Under the pieces are notes generated by a model. It saw only the letters and a list, made by a program, of their open reading frames with translations. It did not search any database and had not been told where the DNA came from. 64,000 nt of DNA, from the NCBI RefSeq assembly GCF_050410775.1, contig NZ_CP191229.1. The stretch is one strand, 5' to 3'. Below are positions 17,823 through 26,951 of the stretch, piece by piece (position 1 is the stretch's first letter; every line of letters begins with the position of its first letter). This DNA comes from Erwinia sp050410775 (lineage in GTDB: Bacteria > Pseudomonadota > Gammaproteobacteria > Enterobacterales > Enterobacteriaceae). The translations under genes were made by a program, and so were the position numbers.

Positions 17823-18563
17823 TCAATACATGACCTTGTGGCCGTAGCTTTCGAGAATGCCTTTGACCCTGTCCATCGTTTCCGCTTTAGGCGGGTGAAT
17901 GCCTTCCAGCTTGTACTCTTCTCCCATCGCTATCCACTTGTGTTTACCCAGCTCGTGATAAGGGAGAAGCTCAATTTTTTCAACGTTGCCCATATCGCGG
18001 GTAAACTCACCGAGCCGGTGCGCAGAGTCATCGTCGTCAGAATAGCCCGGCACCACCACAAAGCGGATCCAGGTGCGAATATTTTTCTTCGCCAGATAGC
18101 GGGCGAATTCCAGCGTCCGGTGGTTTGAGACGCCAACCAGAATCTGATGTATCTCGTCGTTGATCTGTTTGAGATCCAGCATCACCAGATCGGTTACTTC
18201 CAGCAGTTCATCAATGACCGGATCGTAGCGGCGCACAAATCCATTGGTATCCAGACAGGTATGAATGCCCTCAGCACGGCAGGCGCGAAACCAGTCGCGA
18301 ACAAACTCTGCCTGGAGTATCGCCTCGCCGCCGGATGCCGTCACGCCACCGCCGGAGGCATTGATAAAATGACGGTAAGAGAGCACGTCCTTCATCAGTT
18401 CTTCAACGGTGATCTCTTTACCGCCGTGGGTATCCCAGGTATCCCGGTTATGGCAGTAGAGGCAGCGCATCAGGCAGCCCTGAAAAAAGGTGATAAAACG
18501 GATGCCCGGGCCGTCTACGGTCCCGCAGGATTCGAATGAGTGAATGCGACCTTTAACTGACAT
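17823..18563 (-). CDS. pflA: Pyruvate formate-lyase activating enzyme
   Basis: PflA is the radical-SAM enzyme that puts the glycyl radical on PflB. The 246-residue product has the CxxxCxxC cluster motif (C30, C34, C37 in GCLMRCLYCHNR) that binds the 4Fe-4S cluster and SAM, and GGGVTASGGEAILQ, the SAM-amino-group glycines. The frame continues 37 codons upstream, but ATG 18563 (MSVKGRIHSFESCGTVDGPG) matches the family. It follows pflB by 165 bp on the same strand. A terminator between them implies partial read-through and/or a separate promoter. Confidence 0.98.
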   Translation of the reverse strand: MSVKGRIHSFESCGTVDGPGIRFITFFQGCLMRCLYCHNRDTWDTHGGKEITVEELMKDVLSYRHFINASGGGVTASGGEAILQAEFVRDWFRACRAEGIHTCLDTNGFVRRYDPVIDELLEVTDLVMLDLKQINDEIHQILVGVSNHRTLEFARYLAKKNIRTWIRFVVVPGYSDDDDSAHRLGEFTRDMGNVEKIELLPYHELGKHKWIAMGEEYKLEGIHPPKAETMDRVKGILESYGHKVMY

Positions 18564-18684
18564 TGCGATGAATTCTCCATGGTAGACCTGCCGCACAGGC
18601 AGGACGCAGTCTTTAAGCTGCGTTAAGTCTGTTTTGCCAGCGGCCCGGGAGGTGCAGGGGAGGGTGGCTGGCAAAAGAGGCTGG

Positions 18685-18712
18685 AAAAAGGCTCCGCCAG
18701 AGCGGAGCCTTT
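18685..18712 (-). terminator. pflB intrinsic terminator
   Basis: On the minus strand AAGGCTCCGC pairs with GCGGAGCCTT (10 bp, 4-nt loop) and is followed by a U-run. It is located 17 bp after the pflB stop, between pflB and pflA. Confidence 0.85.
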
Positions 18713-18728
18713 AAGGCTCAGAAGGAGC

Positions 18729-21011
18729 TTACAGGGCGCTTGTGAAGGTACGCGTAATCACGTCCTGCTGCTGCTCTTTGGTAAGCGAGTTGAAGCGAAC
18801 GGCGTAGCCGGAGACGCGGATGGTTAACTGCGGATATTTTTCCGGGTTATCCATCGCATCCAGCAGCATTTCGCGATTCATCACGTTCACGTTCAGATGC
18901 TGACCGCCTTCGATGCTGGCTTCATGATGGAAGTAACCGTCCATCAGGCCTGCCAGGTTAGCTTTACGCACGTCATCATCTTTACCCAGCGCGTTCGGCA
19001 CGATAGAGAAAGTATAGGAGATGCCGTCTTTCGCGTAGGCAAACGGCAGTTTGGCTACCGAGGTCAGTGAGGCCACGGCCCCTTTCTGATCGCGTCCGTG
19101 CATTGGGTTAGCGCCCGGACCAAAAGGCGCGCCGGCACGACGGCCATCCGGGGTATTACCGGTTTTCTTACCGTAAACCACGTTAGAGGTGATGGTCAGT
19201 ACGGACTGCGTTGGTACCGCATTGCGGTAGGTTTGCAGCTTCTGAATTTTTTTCATGAAGCGTTCAACCAGATCGCAGGCGATATCATCGACGCGGGCAT
19301 CATTGTTACCAAACTGCGGATATTCACCCTCAATTTTGAAGTCAACGGCCAGACCATCTTCATCACGGATCGTGGAGACTTTGGCATATTTGATGGCGGA
19401 GAGGGAGTCAGCCGCAACGGAAAGACCGGCGATGCCGCAGGCCATTGTGCGGTAAACGTCGCGGTCATGCAGTGCCATCAGCGCCGCTTCATAGCTGTAC
19501 TTATCGTGCATGTAGTGGATCACGTTCAGCGCGGTCACATACTGCTTAGCCAGCCAGTCCATGAAGTGGTCCATACGCGCCATGACTTTATCGTAATCCA
19601 GCACCTCATCCATCATTGGCGCTTCTTTCGGGCCAACCTGCATTTTCAGTTTTTCATCCACGCCGCCGTTGATGGCATAAAGCATGGTTTTCGCGAGGTT
19701 GGCGCGCGCACCAAAGAACTGCATCTGTTTACCCACGATCATCGGGCTGACGCAGCAGGCGATGGCGTAGTCATCGTTGTTGAAGTCTGGGCGCATCAGA
19801 TCGTCATTCTCATACTGCACAGATGAGGTGTCGATCGAGACCTTCGCCGCGAATTTTTTGAAGTTCAGCGGCAGCTTCTCTGACCACAGGATGGTCATGT
19901 TTGGCTCTGGTGATGGTCCCATAGTGTAGAGCGTATTCAGGAAACGGAAGCTGGTTTTGGTCACCAGCGTACGGCCATCCACACCCATACCGGCAAGTGA
20001 CTCGGTGGCCCAGATTGGGTCGCCGGAGAAAAGTTCGTCATACTCTGGCGTACGCAGGAAGCGTACCATACGCAGTTTCATTACCAGGTGGTCGATCAGC
20101 TCCTGGGCATCCTGCTCGGTAATGTTACCGGCCTGCAGGTCACGCTCAATGTAAACGTCCAGGAAGGTGGAGACGCGTCCGAAGGACATGGCCGCACCGT
20201 TTTGGGATTTCACCGCTGCCAGATAGCCAAAGTAGGTCCACTGCACGGCTTCCTGGGCAGTTTTTGCCGGGCCGGAAATATCACAGCCATATTTCGCCGC
20301 CATCTCTTTGATCTGCGCCAGCGCACGATGCTGGTCAGCGATCTCTTCACGCAGACGGATAGTGGCTTCCAGGTTGACGCCATTTTCCAGATCGCTCTGC
20401 AATGAAGCGAACTGGGCAAACTTATCTTTCATCAGCAGGTCGATGCCGTACAGCGCAACGCGGCGGTAGTCGCCGATGATACGACCACGACCATACGCGT
20501 CCGGCAGGCCGGTCAGTACGCCAGATTTACGGCAGCGCAGGATATCGGGGGTATAGACGTCAAACACGCCCTGGTTGTGCGTTTTACGGTATTCGGTGAA
20601 GACTTTTTTCAGGCCGGGATCCAGTTCACGACCGTAAACTTTACAGGAGCCTTCCACCATTTTGATGCCGCCGTACGGGATCAGCGCACGTTTCAGCGGG
20701 GCTTCCGTCTGGAGACCCACGATAGTTTCCCGTTTTTTATCAATGTAGCCAGCATCGTGGGAGGTAATGGTTGAGGCCAGGTCGGTATCAAAATCGACCG
20801 GCGCATGGGTGCGGTTTTCCAGCTTAACGCCTTCCATAACCTTATCCCACAGCGCTGTGGTGGCTTCAGTGGCGCCGCTCAGGAACGATTCATCCCCTTC
20901 ATAGGGGGTATAGTTCTTCTGAATGAAGTCGCGAACGTTGATGCTGTTCTGCCATTCGCCTTCTGCAAAGCCTGCCCAGGCAACAGCCTGTTTTTCATTG
21001 TGCTCGCTCAT
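18729..21011 (-). CDS. pflB: Formate C-acetyltransferase (pyruvate formate-lyase)
   Basis: PflB cleaves pyruvate with CoA to acetyl-CoA and formate during anaerobic growth. The product is 760 residues, the usual length. The catalytic cysteines are C419 and C420 (in AIACCVSPM) and the glycyl-radical residue is G735 in RVSGYAVRF near the C-terminus, matching the E. coli positions. It is the second gene of focA-pflB (82-bp gap) and is activated by PflA, encoded just downstream. Codon use is strongly biased, as expected for an abundant fermentation enzyme. Confidence 0.99.
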   Translation of the reverse strand: MSEHNEKQAVAWAGFAEGEWQNSINVRDFIQKNYTPYEGDESFLSGATEATTALWDKVMEGVKLENRTHAPVDFDTDLASTITSHDAGYIDKKRETIVGLQTEAPLKRALIPYGGIKMVEGSCKVYGRELDPGLKKVFTEYRKTHNQGVFDVYTPDILRCRKSGVLTGLPDAYGRGRIIGDYRRVALYGIDLLMKDKFAQFASLQSDLENGVNLEATIRLREEIADQHRALAQIKEMAAKYGCDISGPAKTAQEAVQWTYFGYLAAVKSQNGAAMSFGRVSTFLDVYIERDLQAGNITEQDAQELIDHLVMKLRMVRFLRTPEYDELFSGDPIWATESLAGMGVDGRTLVTKTSFRFLNTLYTMGPSPEPNMTILWSEKLPLNFKKFAAKVSIDTSSVQYENDDLMRPDFNNDDYAIACCVSPMIVGKQMQFFGARANLAKTMLYAINGGVDEKLKMQVGPKEAPMMDEVLDYDKVMARMDHFMDWLAKQYVTALNVIHYMHDKYSYEAALMALHDRDVYRTMACGIAGLSVAADSLSAIKYAKVSTIRDEDGLAVDFKIEGEYPQFGNNDARVDDIACDLVERFMKKIQKLQTYRNAVPTQSVLTITSNVVYGKKTGNTPDGRRAGAPFGPGANPMHGRDQKGAVASLTSVAKLPFAYAKDGISYTFSIVPNALGKDDDVRKANLAGLMDGYFHHEASIEGGQHLNVNVMNREMLLDAMDNPEKYPQLTIRVSGYAVRFNSLTKEQQQDVITRTFTSAL

Positions 21012-21093
21012 TTGATACCTACCTTAATTACGTGGAGTTCTTTCAGTTCCCACGACCCTGTAGCGGCCGCAGGTGCCAAATGCAGTGCGGGGC

Positions 21094-21951
21094 TTAGCGG
21101 TGATCGCCGTCCCGCAGATAGATCACCCAGTACGTTAAACCTACCAGCAATCCGCCACCGATAATGTTGCCCAGGGTGACAGGGATCAGATTATCAATAA
21201 CAAAGTTCTTAACGGTCAGCTGCGAAAACTGCGCGGCAGTGGTACCGGTTAACTGCCAGAATTCGGGAGAGGCGAAGTCTTTAATGATGATGCCCAGCGG
21301 GATCATAAACATGTTAGCGATACTGTGTTCGAAACCGCAGGCGACGAACATGGCGACCGGCAGCACCATCGCAAACATTTTGTCCGTCAGGCTGCGGCCG
21401 GAGTAGCTCATCCAGACCGCCAGACAGACCATCAGATTAGCCAGAATGCCGAGGCAGACGGCTTCAAGAAAAGTATGGTGCATTTTATGGTCAGCCGTTT
21501 GCAGAACATTTAACCCCCATGCACCATTCGCTGCCATAGGTTGGCCTGCAAACCAGATCAGCGCGATAAAGAACATAGCGCCGAAAAAATTCCCGATATA
21601 GACGTTAATCCAGTTACAAGTTAGCTGGCGCCAGCTAATACGCCCGCTCGCCTTGGCGACCATGGTTAACACGGTAGACGTAAAAAGATCGGCACCGCAG
21701 ACCACGACCAGCATCAGTCCCAGGGAAAAGCATAACCCGCCCACCAGCTTAGTCATCCCATAGGGAAGCTCTCCGGCGCCGGTGGTGGCGGTGATATAAA
21801 AGACAAAGGCAATGGAAATAAATACCCCGGCGGTAATGGCCAGGAAAAAAGTGGTGAAAGGGTGCTTCGTTGCTTTATAGACACCCGCTTCTTCGGCTAC
21901 TTTAGCCATTTCCGACGGTAGAAGCAGGTCAAACGGGCTGCCAGTTTTCAC
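21094..21951 (-). CDS. focA: Formate channel FocA
   Basis: FocA is a pentameric inner-membrane channel that moves formate out of, or back into, the cell. From a GTG start at 21951 (read as MKTGSPFDLLLPSEMAKVAEE) the product is 285 residues, identical in length to E. coli FocA, which also uses GTG; GGGAG lies 8 nt upstream, and the longer TTG frame from 21966 is rejected. Six membrane helices are predicted, with the FNT-family gating histidine in GFEHSIANMF and the ending VGLTYWVIYLRDGDHR. It is the promoter-proximal gene of focA-pflB. Confidence 0.97.
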   Translation of the reverse strand: MKTGSPFDLLLPSEMAKVAEEAGVYKATKHPFTTFFLAITAGVFISIAFVFYITATTGAGELPYGMTKLVGGLCFSLGLMLVVVCGADLFTSTVLTMVAKASGRISWRQLTCNWINVYIGNFFGAMFFIALIWFAGQPMAANGAWGLNVLQTADHKMHHTFLEAVCLGILANLMVCLAVWMSYSGRSLTDKMFAMVLPVAMFVACGFEHSIANMFMIPLGIIIKDFASPEFWQLTGTTAAQFSQLTVKNFVIDNLIPVTLGNIIGGGLLVGLTYWVIYLRDGDHR

Positions 21952-22318
21952 ACTAACGTCTCCCAAAATTTTTCATCGGAGTGATACTAACAAAGGAGTA
22001 TAGGGAAGAATTTGATATGGATCATAAATGGCCGGGTTAAAGCCCGCTAAAGCACTGTAATTTATAGGGTTTTTATATTCATCTTCTTGATAATAAAGGA
22101 TTAAATATTTTTTAAAAGCCCAAAAAACATTTGAATTACCAGGCCAGGGACGGCGGAGGGAAGTAAATTATGGCAGGTGTTTGTAGCAGAATTGTGAAGC
22201 ATCTTTAAAAGAAACTTTTAATAGATCGTTTTATTTAACTTTCCAGAAAAATCTCTGCGCTACATGAAGAAAATGACGGGGTTTACCGCCTGAAATAAGA
22301 ACGATAAACCCCAATACT
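21952..22318 (-). promoter_or_regulatory. focA-pflB control region (ycaO-focA intergenic)
   Basis: These 367 bases upstream of focA are AT-rich and hold an FNR box (22012-22025), a TAGTAT -10 (21989-21984) and an IHF-like near-match (about 22080-22092 on the minus strand, one mismatch). An inverted repeat GGGGTTTA 22278-22285 / TAAACCCC 22305-22312 follows the ycaO stop but lacks a good U-run. E. coli uses several pfl promoters with FNR, ArcA and IHF in the same position; ArcA sites were not identified here. Confidence 0.7.
21984..22025 (-). promoter_or_regulatory. FNR-dependent (class II) promoter of focA-pflB
   Basis: TTGATATGGATCAT at 22012-22025 matches the FNR consensus TTGATNNNNATCAA at 9 of 10 positions. 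Its centre is 22018.5. The minus-strand TAGTAT (21989-21984) predicts a start near 21977, which places the box at about -41.5, the class II activator position. The start site itself is inferred. Confidence 0.8.
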
Positions 22319-24076
22319 TTATTTCCAGTTAGTGCGTTTAGCCTGCTGCAGCTTTTCATAAGCCGCCAGCAGCGACTGGTGCGCCGGGAATGCCATCAGT
22401 TCATCATCTACGGCCTGCAGACCGAAGAAAGGCGTTTCCCCGCTTATCGCGGCTGAAGCGGCTTCCACCGCCTGCTGGCCATACATCCGCACAAAGGCAG
22501 TATGGTACTGCATCGGATCGCGCTTTTCTTCCTGGCTAAGCAGTAGTAGCGTCTGCAGACAGCGATAGTAATTAGCCCGCTCCGGTGTAAAGAGGGAACC
22601 GTTAAACTCCATGGTCCATTCAGTCCAGATCAGCGCTTGTTCAATGTCGCCACCGGCCAGCGCGAGCATCGCCTTCAGTTCGCCAATACGCAGGGTGTAC
22701 CAGCCATTATCTTTGCCTGTCGCCAGACCAAGCAGCTCGCGTACGCGCGTAAAGTCGTCATGGCCATCTTCGTCGAGCTGCTCAAGCAGCGCCAGATAGT
22801 CCGCTTTCTCCCAGCGGCTTTCCGGCAGCGACAACAGCGTTTCGCGCAGGTAGGCGCCCATACTGTTGTTTGCCAGCAGCAAATCTTCCGCAGGATAGAT
22901 GTCGGACATGCCGGGGACGATAATACGGCAAGCGTACACGTCGAGGTGCTGGTAGTCAGCGATGTACACTTCTTTATCTTCTTTTTTGAAGATGTCCATC
23001 AGCGTGGCGAACTCTTCCTGCGTGGTGCCGTCGAAACGCCAGTCCACAAAAGGATAATCCGCATCGTCTTTAAACATATCCCAGGAGATCAGACCGCTGG
23101 AGTCAATGAAATGTGTTTCCAGATTGGCATGCTCAGCGACTTCCTCATCATCAAAGGTTGGCGGCGTGAAAACATCCAGATCTTTCAGGCTGCGGCCCTG
23201 AAGGAGTTCGGTAACGGTTCTTTCCAGCGCCACGCCGAAGTCCGGATGCGCGCCAAAAGAGGCAAAGCAGGTGCCGTTCTGTGGGTTGAACAGCACCACA
23301 CAGATAACCGGATACTTACCGCCGAGCGAAGCGTCATAAGAGAAGATCGGGAAACCTTCCGCTTCCAGACTCGCGATAGAAGCCACGACGCCCGGATAGC
23401 GATCCAGTACCGCCTGTGGAATCGCAGGAAGGCTGATCGATTCGGCGATAATGCGGTTTTTGATATAACGTTCGAAAACTTCAGACAGCCCCTGTACACG
23501 CGCTTCGTCGGGGGTGTTCCCCGCAGACATGCCGTTTGAGACATACAGGTTTCCGATAATGTTCATCGGGATATAAACCGTCTGCCGATCGGACTGACGG
23601 GTAAAGGGCAGGGCACAGATGCCGCGATCGGCATTGCCGGACTGAAGATCGATCAGATCGCTGGCGCTGACTTCGTTTTCCGGATCGTAAAAGTCCTTCA
23701 GGCGCGGATCGAGAATGCCGGCAGGCAAGCTGTCATCTTCCGGCAGCGGGAACCATTTTTCGTCAGGATAGTGGACGAATTCTCCGTTAGCGATCTGCTT
23801 ACCCAGCCAGAAATCGGCGAAAAAATAGTTGGTCGACAGGCGTTCAAAATACTCGCCCAGCGCCGAAGCCAGAGCGGCTTTCTTGCTGGCGCCTTTCCCG
23901 TTGGTAAAGCACAGCGGGCAGTCGCGGTCACGAATATGGACGGACCAGACGTTAGGGACCGGATTCAGCCAGGACGCTTCTTCCATATTGAAGCCCAGAT
24001 CCTGCAATTTTTGCTGAAAGCGTGAGATGGAATCTTCCAGCGCGGCATCTTTGCCTGGAATATAAGTTTGCGTCAT
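22319..24076 (-). CDS. ycaO: YcaO-domain protein, S12 methylthiotransferase accessory factor
   Basis: YcaO proteins are ATP-using enzymes that phosphorylate amide backbones; the E. coli member assists RimO-dependent beta-methylthiolation of ribosomal protein S12. The 585-residue product begins MTQTYIPGKDAALEDSISRF and keeps the ATP-site region NGKGASKKAALASALGEYFER and QGLSEVFERYIKNRIIAES (parts), plus the C-terminal tetratricopeptide-like region (about 420-560). ATG 24076 is preferred over an in-frame GTG three codons earlier. It diverges from serC (194 bp); ycaP, found between them in E. coli K-12, is absent. Confidence 0.95.
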   Translation of the reverse strand: MTQTYIPGKDAALEDSISRFQQKLQDLGFNMEEASWLNPVPNVWSVHIRDRDCPLCFTNGKGASKKAALASALGEYFERLSTNYFFADFWLGKQIANGEFVHYPDEKWFPLPEDDSLPAGILDPRLKDFYDPENEVSASDLIDLQSGNADRGICALPFTRQSDRQTVYIPMNIIGNLYVSNGMSAGNTPDEARVQGLSEVFERYIKNRIIAESISLPAIPQAVLDRYPGVVASIASLEAEGFPIFSYDASLGGKYPVICVVLFNPQNGTCFASFGAHPDFGVALERTVTELLQGRSLKDLDVFTPPTFDDEEVAEHANLETHFIDSSGLISWDMFKDDADYPFVDWRFDGTTQEEFATLMDIFKKEDKEVYIADYQHLDVYACRIIVPGMSDIYPAEDLLLANNSMGAYLRETLLSLPESRWEKADYLALLEQLDEDGHDDFTRVRELLGLATGKDNGWYTLRIGELKAMLALAGGDIEQALIWTEWTMEFNGSLFTPERANYYRCLQTLLLLSQEEKRDPMQYHTAFVRMYGQQAVEAASAAISGETPFFGLQAVDDELMAFPAHQSLLAAYEKLQQAKRTNWK

Positions 24077-24270
24077 AGGGCCCACTCGGTTGGGGTTGTG
24101 CCGAAAGGGCGCAATGATACGGGGTTTCTCTCTGAATCGCTATCCGGCTGCCGGATTTTCATGCGTTTCTCCACTGGTCGGCTGACAGGATAAAACATTG
24201 CAGCAGAGGGGTGGCAATGATAAAACCGATAGCTGAATCGAAACGATTATTCAGAGAGTGGTGAGGGGAA

Positions 24271-25356
24271 ATGAGTCAGGTTTTCAATTTTAGCTCCGGC
24301 CCGGCGATGCTGCCGGCAGAAGTACTGCGTCGTGCGGAACAGGAACTTTGCAACTGGCAGGGTTCAGGTACCTCGGTGATGGAAATCAGCCACCGCAGCA
24401 AAGAATTTCTTAAGGTGGCTGACGAAGCCGAAAAGGATTTTCGCGACCTGCTGAAGATCCCCTCAAACTACAAAGTCCTTTTTTGCCACGGCGGCGCACG
24501 CGGGCAGTTTGCGGCAGTCCCGATGAATCTCCTGGGCGACAAAACGACCGCTGATTACGTTGACGGCGGCTACTGGGCGCACAGCGCCATTAAAGAAGCG
24601 CAGAAATACTGTAAGCCGAACGTGATTGATGCGAAAACGACGATTGACGGTTTGCGTGCGCTGACGCCTATGAGCGAATGGGCGCTCTCAGAGCAGGCTG
24701 CCTACGTGCACTATTGCCCGAATGAAACCATCGACGGTATCGCGATTGATGAAGAGCCCGACTTTGGCGATAAGGTCGTGGTCGCCGATCTCTCATCCAC
24801 CATTCTCTCCCGCCCGATCGATATCAGCCGCTACGGCGTCATCTATGCTGGCGCGCAGAAAAATATCGGACCTGCTGGTCTGACGCTGGTCGTAGTACGC
24901 GAAGATCTGTTAGGTAAAGCGCAGCAGGCGCTGCCCTCGATTCTGGATTATCAGGTGCTGAGCGACAATGACTCGATGTTTAATACTCCGCCGACGTTCG
25001 CCTGGTATCTTTCCGGTCTTGTCTTTAAATGGCTGAAGGAACAGGGCGGGGTTGCCGAGCTGGATAAACGGAATCAGGCGAAGGCAGACCTGCTCTACCG
25101 CACGATTGATACGAGTAGCTTCTACCGTAATGAAGTCGCCCCCCGCAACCGTTCACGCATGAACGTTCCTTTCCAGCTGGCTGATGCGGCGCTGGACAAT
25201 CTGTTTCTGGAAGAGTCGCTGGCGGCCGGGCTTCATGCGCTGAAGGGGCACCGTGTGGTAGGCGGGATGCGCGCTTCAATTTATAATGCGATGCCGCTTG
25301 AGGGCGTGCAGGCGCTGACGGACTTTATGACCGATTTTGAGCGTCGCCACGGCTAA
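24271..25356 (+). CDS. serC: 3-phosphoserine/phosphohydroxythreonine aminotransferase
   Basis: SerC is a PLP enzyme converting 3-phosphohydroxypyruvate to phosphoserine, and also the matching step in pyridoxal phosphate synthesis. The 361-residue product (E. coli 362) begins MSQVFNFSSGPAMLPAEVLR. The PLP-binding lysine is K197 in YAGAQKNIGPAGL, and HRVVGGMRASIYNAMP marks the C-terminal phosphate-binding region. The start has GAGGGGA upstream. It forms a two-gene operon with aroA (94-bp gap containing a hairpin), an arrangement that links serine/PLP and chorismate synthesis in enterobacteria. Confidence 0.98.
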   Translation: MSQVFNFSSGPAMLPAEVLRRAEQELCNWQGSGTSVMEISHRSKEFLKVADEAEKDFRDLLKIPSNYKVLFCHGGARGQFAAVPMNLLGDKTTADYVDGGYWAHSAIKEAQKYCKPNVIDAKTTIDGLRALTPMSEWALSEQAAYVHYCPNETIDGIAIDEEPDFGDKVVVADLSSTILSRPIDISRYGVIYAGAQKNIGPAGLTLVVVREDLLGKAQQALPSILDYQVLSDNDSMFNTPPTFAWYLSGLVFKWLKEQGGVAELDKRNQAKADLLYRTIDTSSFYRNEVAPRNRSRMNVPFQLADAALDNLFLEESLAAGLHALKGHRVVGGMRASIYNAMPLEGVQALTDFMTDFERRHG

Positions 25357-25392
25357 ATTAGCTGTGACGCGCTGCAGGTAAGTTATACCCAC

Positions 25393-25420
25393 TGAAACCC
25401 CGCAAGGCTGCGGGGTTTCA
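25393..25420 (+). terminator. serC-aroA intercistronic hairpin (attenuator-like)
   Basis: TGAAACCCCGC pairs perfectly with GCGGGGTTTCA (11 bp, 6-nt loop). No proper T-run follows, so it probably weakens rather than ends transcription into aroA, or protects the serC mRNA 3' end. Confidence 0.6.
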
Positions 25421-25450
25421 CTGTAATTATTTTTGGAGAAGATGTTTCAG

Positions 25451-26737
25451 ATGCAGGATTCCCTGACCTTACAACCTATCGCCCTGGTGGACGGCACCGT
25501 TAACCTGCCCGGCTCAAAAAGCGTGTCAAACCGCGCACTGCTGCTGGCCGCCATGGCCCAGGGCACTACCCGGCTGACCAACTTGCTGGACAGCGATGAC
25601 GTTCGCCATATGCTCAATGCACTTCAGGCGCTGGGCGTTCACTACACGCTATCCGCCGACCGGACAGTATGTGAAGTCACCGGGCAGGGCGGTCCGCTGC
25701 ATGCTGAGCAAGCCCTGGAACTGTTTCTCGGCAACGCCGGCACGGCAATGCGCCCGCTGGCTGCCGCGCTCTGTCTGGGCAGGAATGATATTGTGCTGAC
25801 CGGCGAGCCGAGGATGAAAGAGCGACCAATTGGGCACCTGGTAGACGCGCTGCGTCAGGGCGGGGCGGTCATCCACTATCTGGAGCAGGAAAACTATCCT
25901 CCCCTGCGTCTGGAAGGCGGTTTCACGGGCGGTGAAGTAACGGTTGATGGCAGCGTCTCCAGCCAGTTCCTGACCGCGCTGCTGATGACGGCACCGCTGG
26001 CGAAAAACGATACGCAGATCCTGATCAAAGGCGATCTCGTTTCTAAACCTTATATCGATATCACCCTCAACCTGATGCAAAAATTTGGCGTCACCGTTGA
26101 AAATGACAATTACGGCGTGTTCCGCATTGCCGGAAATCAGCACTATAGTGCACCGGGCGATTACCTGGTGGAAGGCGACGCTTCCTCCGCCTCTTATTTC
26201 CTCGCTGCCGCTGCCGTTAAAGGTGGCACGGTAAAAGTCACCGGTATTGGACGCAGCAGCGTACAGGGCGATATCCGCTTTGCCGACGTGCTGGAAAAAA
26301 TGGGCGCTGTGATTGAGTGGGGCGATGACTATATTGCCTGCACGAAAGGCGAGCTGACGGCTGTCGACCTGGATATGAACCATATTCCCGATGCGGCGAT
26401 GACGATTGCCACGGCCGCGCTGTTTGCTGACGGCACCACGGTTATGCGCAACATCTATAACTGGCGCGTGAAAGAAACCGATCGTCTGGCGGCGATGGCG
26501 ACGGAACTGCGTAAAGTGGGTGCCGAGGTTGAAGAAGGGCATGACTACATTCGCATCACGCCACCGGCGGAAATTCAGTACGCGGAGATTGGCACCTATA
26601 ACGATCATCGTATGGCGATGTGCTTTTCGCTGGTGGCCCTATCCAGTACGCCGGTAACAATTCTCGATCCGGGCTGCACGGCCAAAACCTTTCCTGACTA
26701 TTTCGAACAGCTCGCCCGCATTAGCCAGCCAGCCTGA
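25451..26737 (+). CDS. aroA: 5-enolpyruvylshikimate-3-phosphate synthase
   Basis: AroA joins PEP to shikimate-3-phosphate on the way to chorismate. The 428-residue product from ATG 25451 (MQDSLTLQPIALVDGTVNLP) has the family landmarks PGSKSVSNRALLLAA (20-34), LFLGNAGTAMRPL (91-103) and GEPRMKERPIGHLVDAL. The sequence around GNAGTAMRP is the ordinary class I type. The spacing from GGAG is longer (12 nt) for this start than for an alternative ATG at 25442, but the 25451 start matches relatives better. It ends with a strong terminator; ycaL, found before cmk in E. coli K-12, is absent. Confidence 0.97.
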   Translation: MQDSLTLQPIALVDGTVNLPGSKSVSNRALLLAAMAQGTTRLTNLLDSDDVRHMLNALQALGVHYTLSADRTVCEVTGQGGPLHAEQALELFLGNAGTAMRPLAAALCLGRNDIVLTGEPRMKERPIGHLVDALRQGGAVIHYLEQENYPPLRLEGGFTGGEVTVDGSVSSQFLTALLMTAPLAKNDTQILIKGDLVSKPYIDITLNLMQKFGVTVENDNYGVFRIAGNQHYSAPGDYLVEGDASSASYFLAAAAVKGGTVKVTGIGRSSVQGDIRFADVLEKMGAVIEWGDDYIACTKGELTAVDLDMNHIPDAAMTIATAALFADGTTVMRNIYNWRVKETDRLAAMATELRKVGAEVEEGHDYIRITPPAEIQYAEIGTYNDHRMAMCFSLVALSSTPVTILDPGCTAKTFPDYFEQLARISQPA

Positions 26738-26747
26738 AGCCACATTC

Positions 26748-26776
26748 CCGCTGCGTGACCACGCAGCGGTTTTTTG
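26748..26776 (+). terminator. aroA intrinsic terminator
   Basis: CCGCTGCGT pairs with ACGCAGCGG around GACC and is followed by TTTTTT, 11 bp after the aroA stop. Confidence 0.9.
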
Positions 26777-26951
26777 TCGGTTACGTCACGCCCTGTAGAG
26801 AAGTTGCCTTCCAGAATTTGTCTGAAATAGCTGAATTTATTCAGGCCGTCTATGCTTAAGGGGTAACGGTCGAAGCTGTAGCAGCGTATAATGTGCGTCG
26901 ATATTTGTCTGCGCAGATTTTTTGCAGACATCCTACCGACAGGAGAACGAC

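Noticed and set aside
22637..23539. 300-codon ORF on the plus strand inside ycaO
   Set aside because: Antisense shadow; no family resemblance, and ycaO is complete.
25649..26608. 319-codon ORF on the minus strand inside aroA
   Set aside because: Antisense shadow; aroA is complete and conserved over the same bases.
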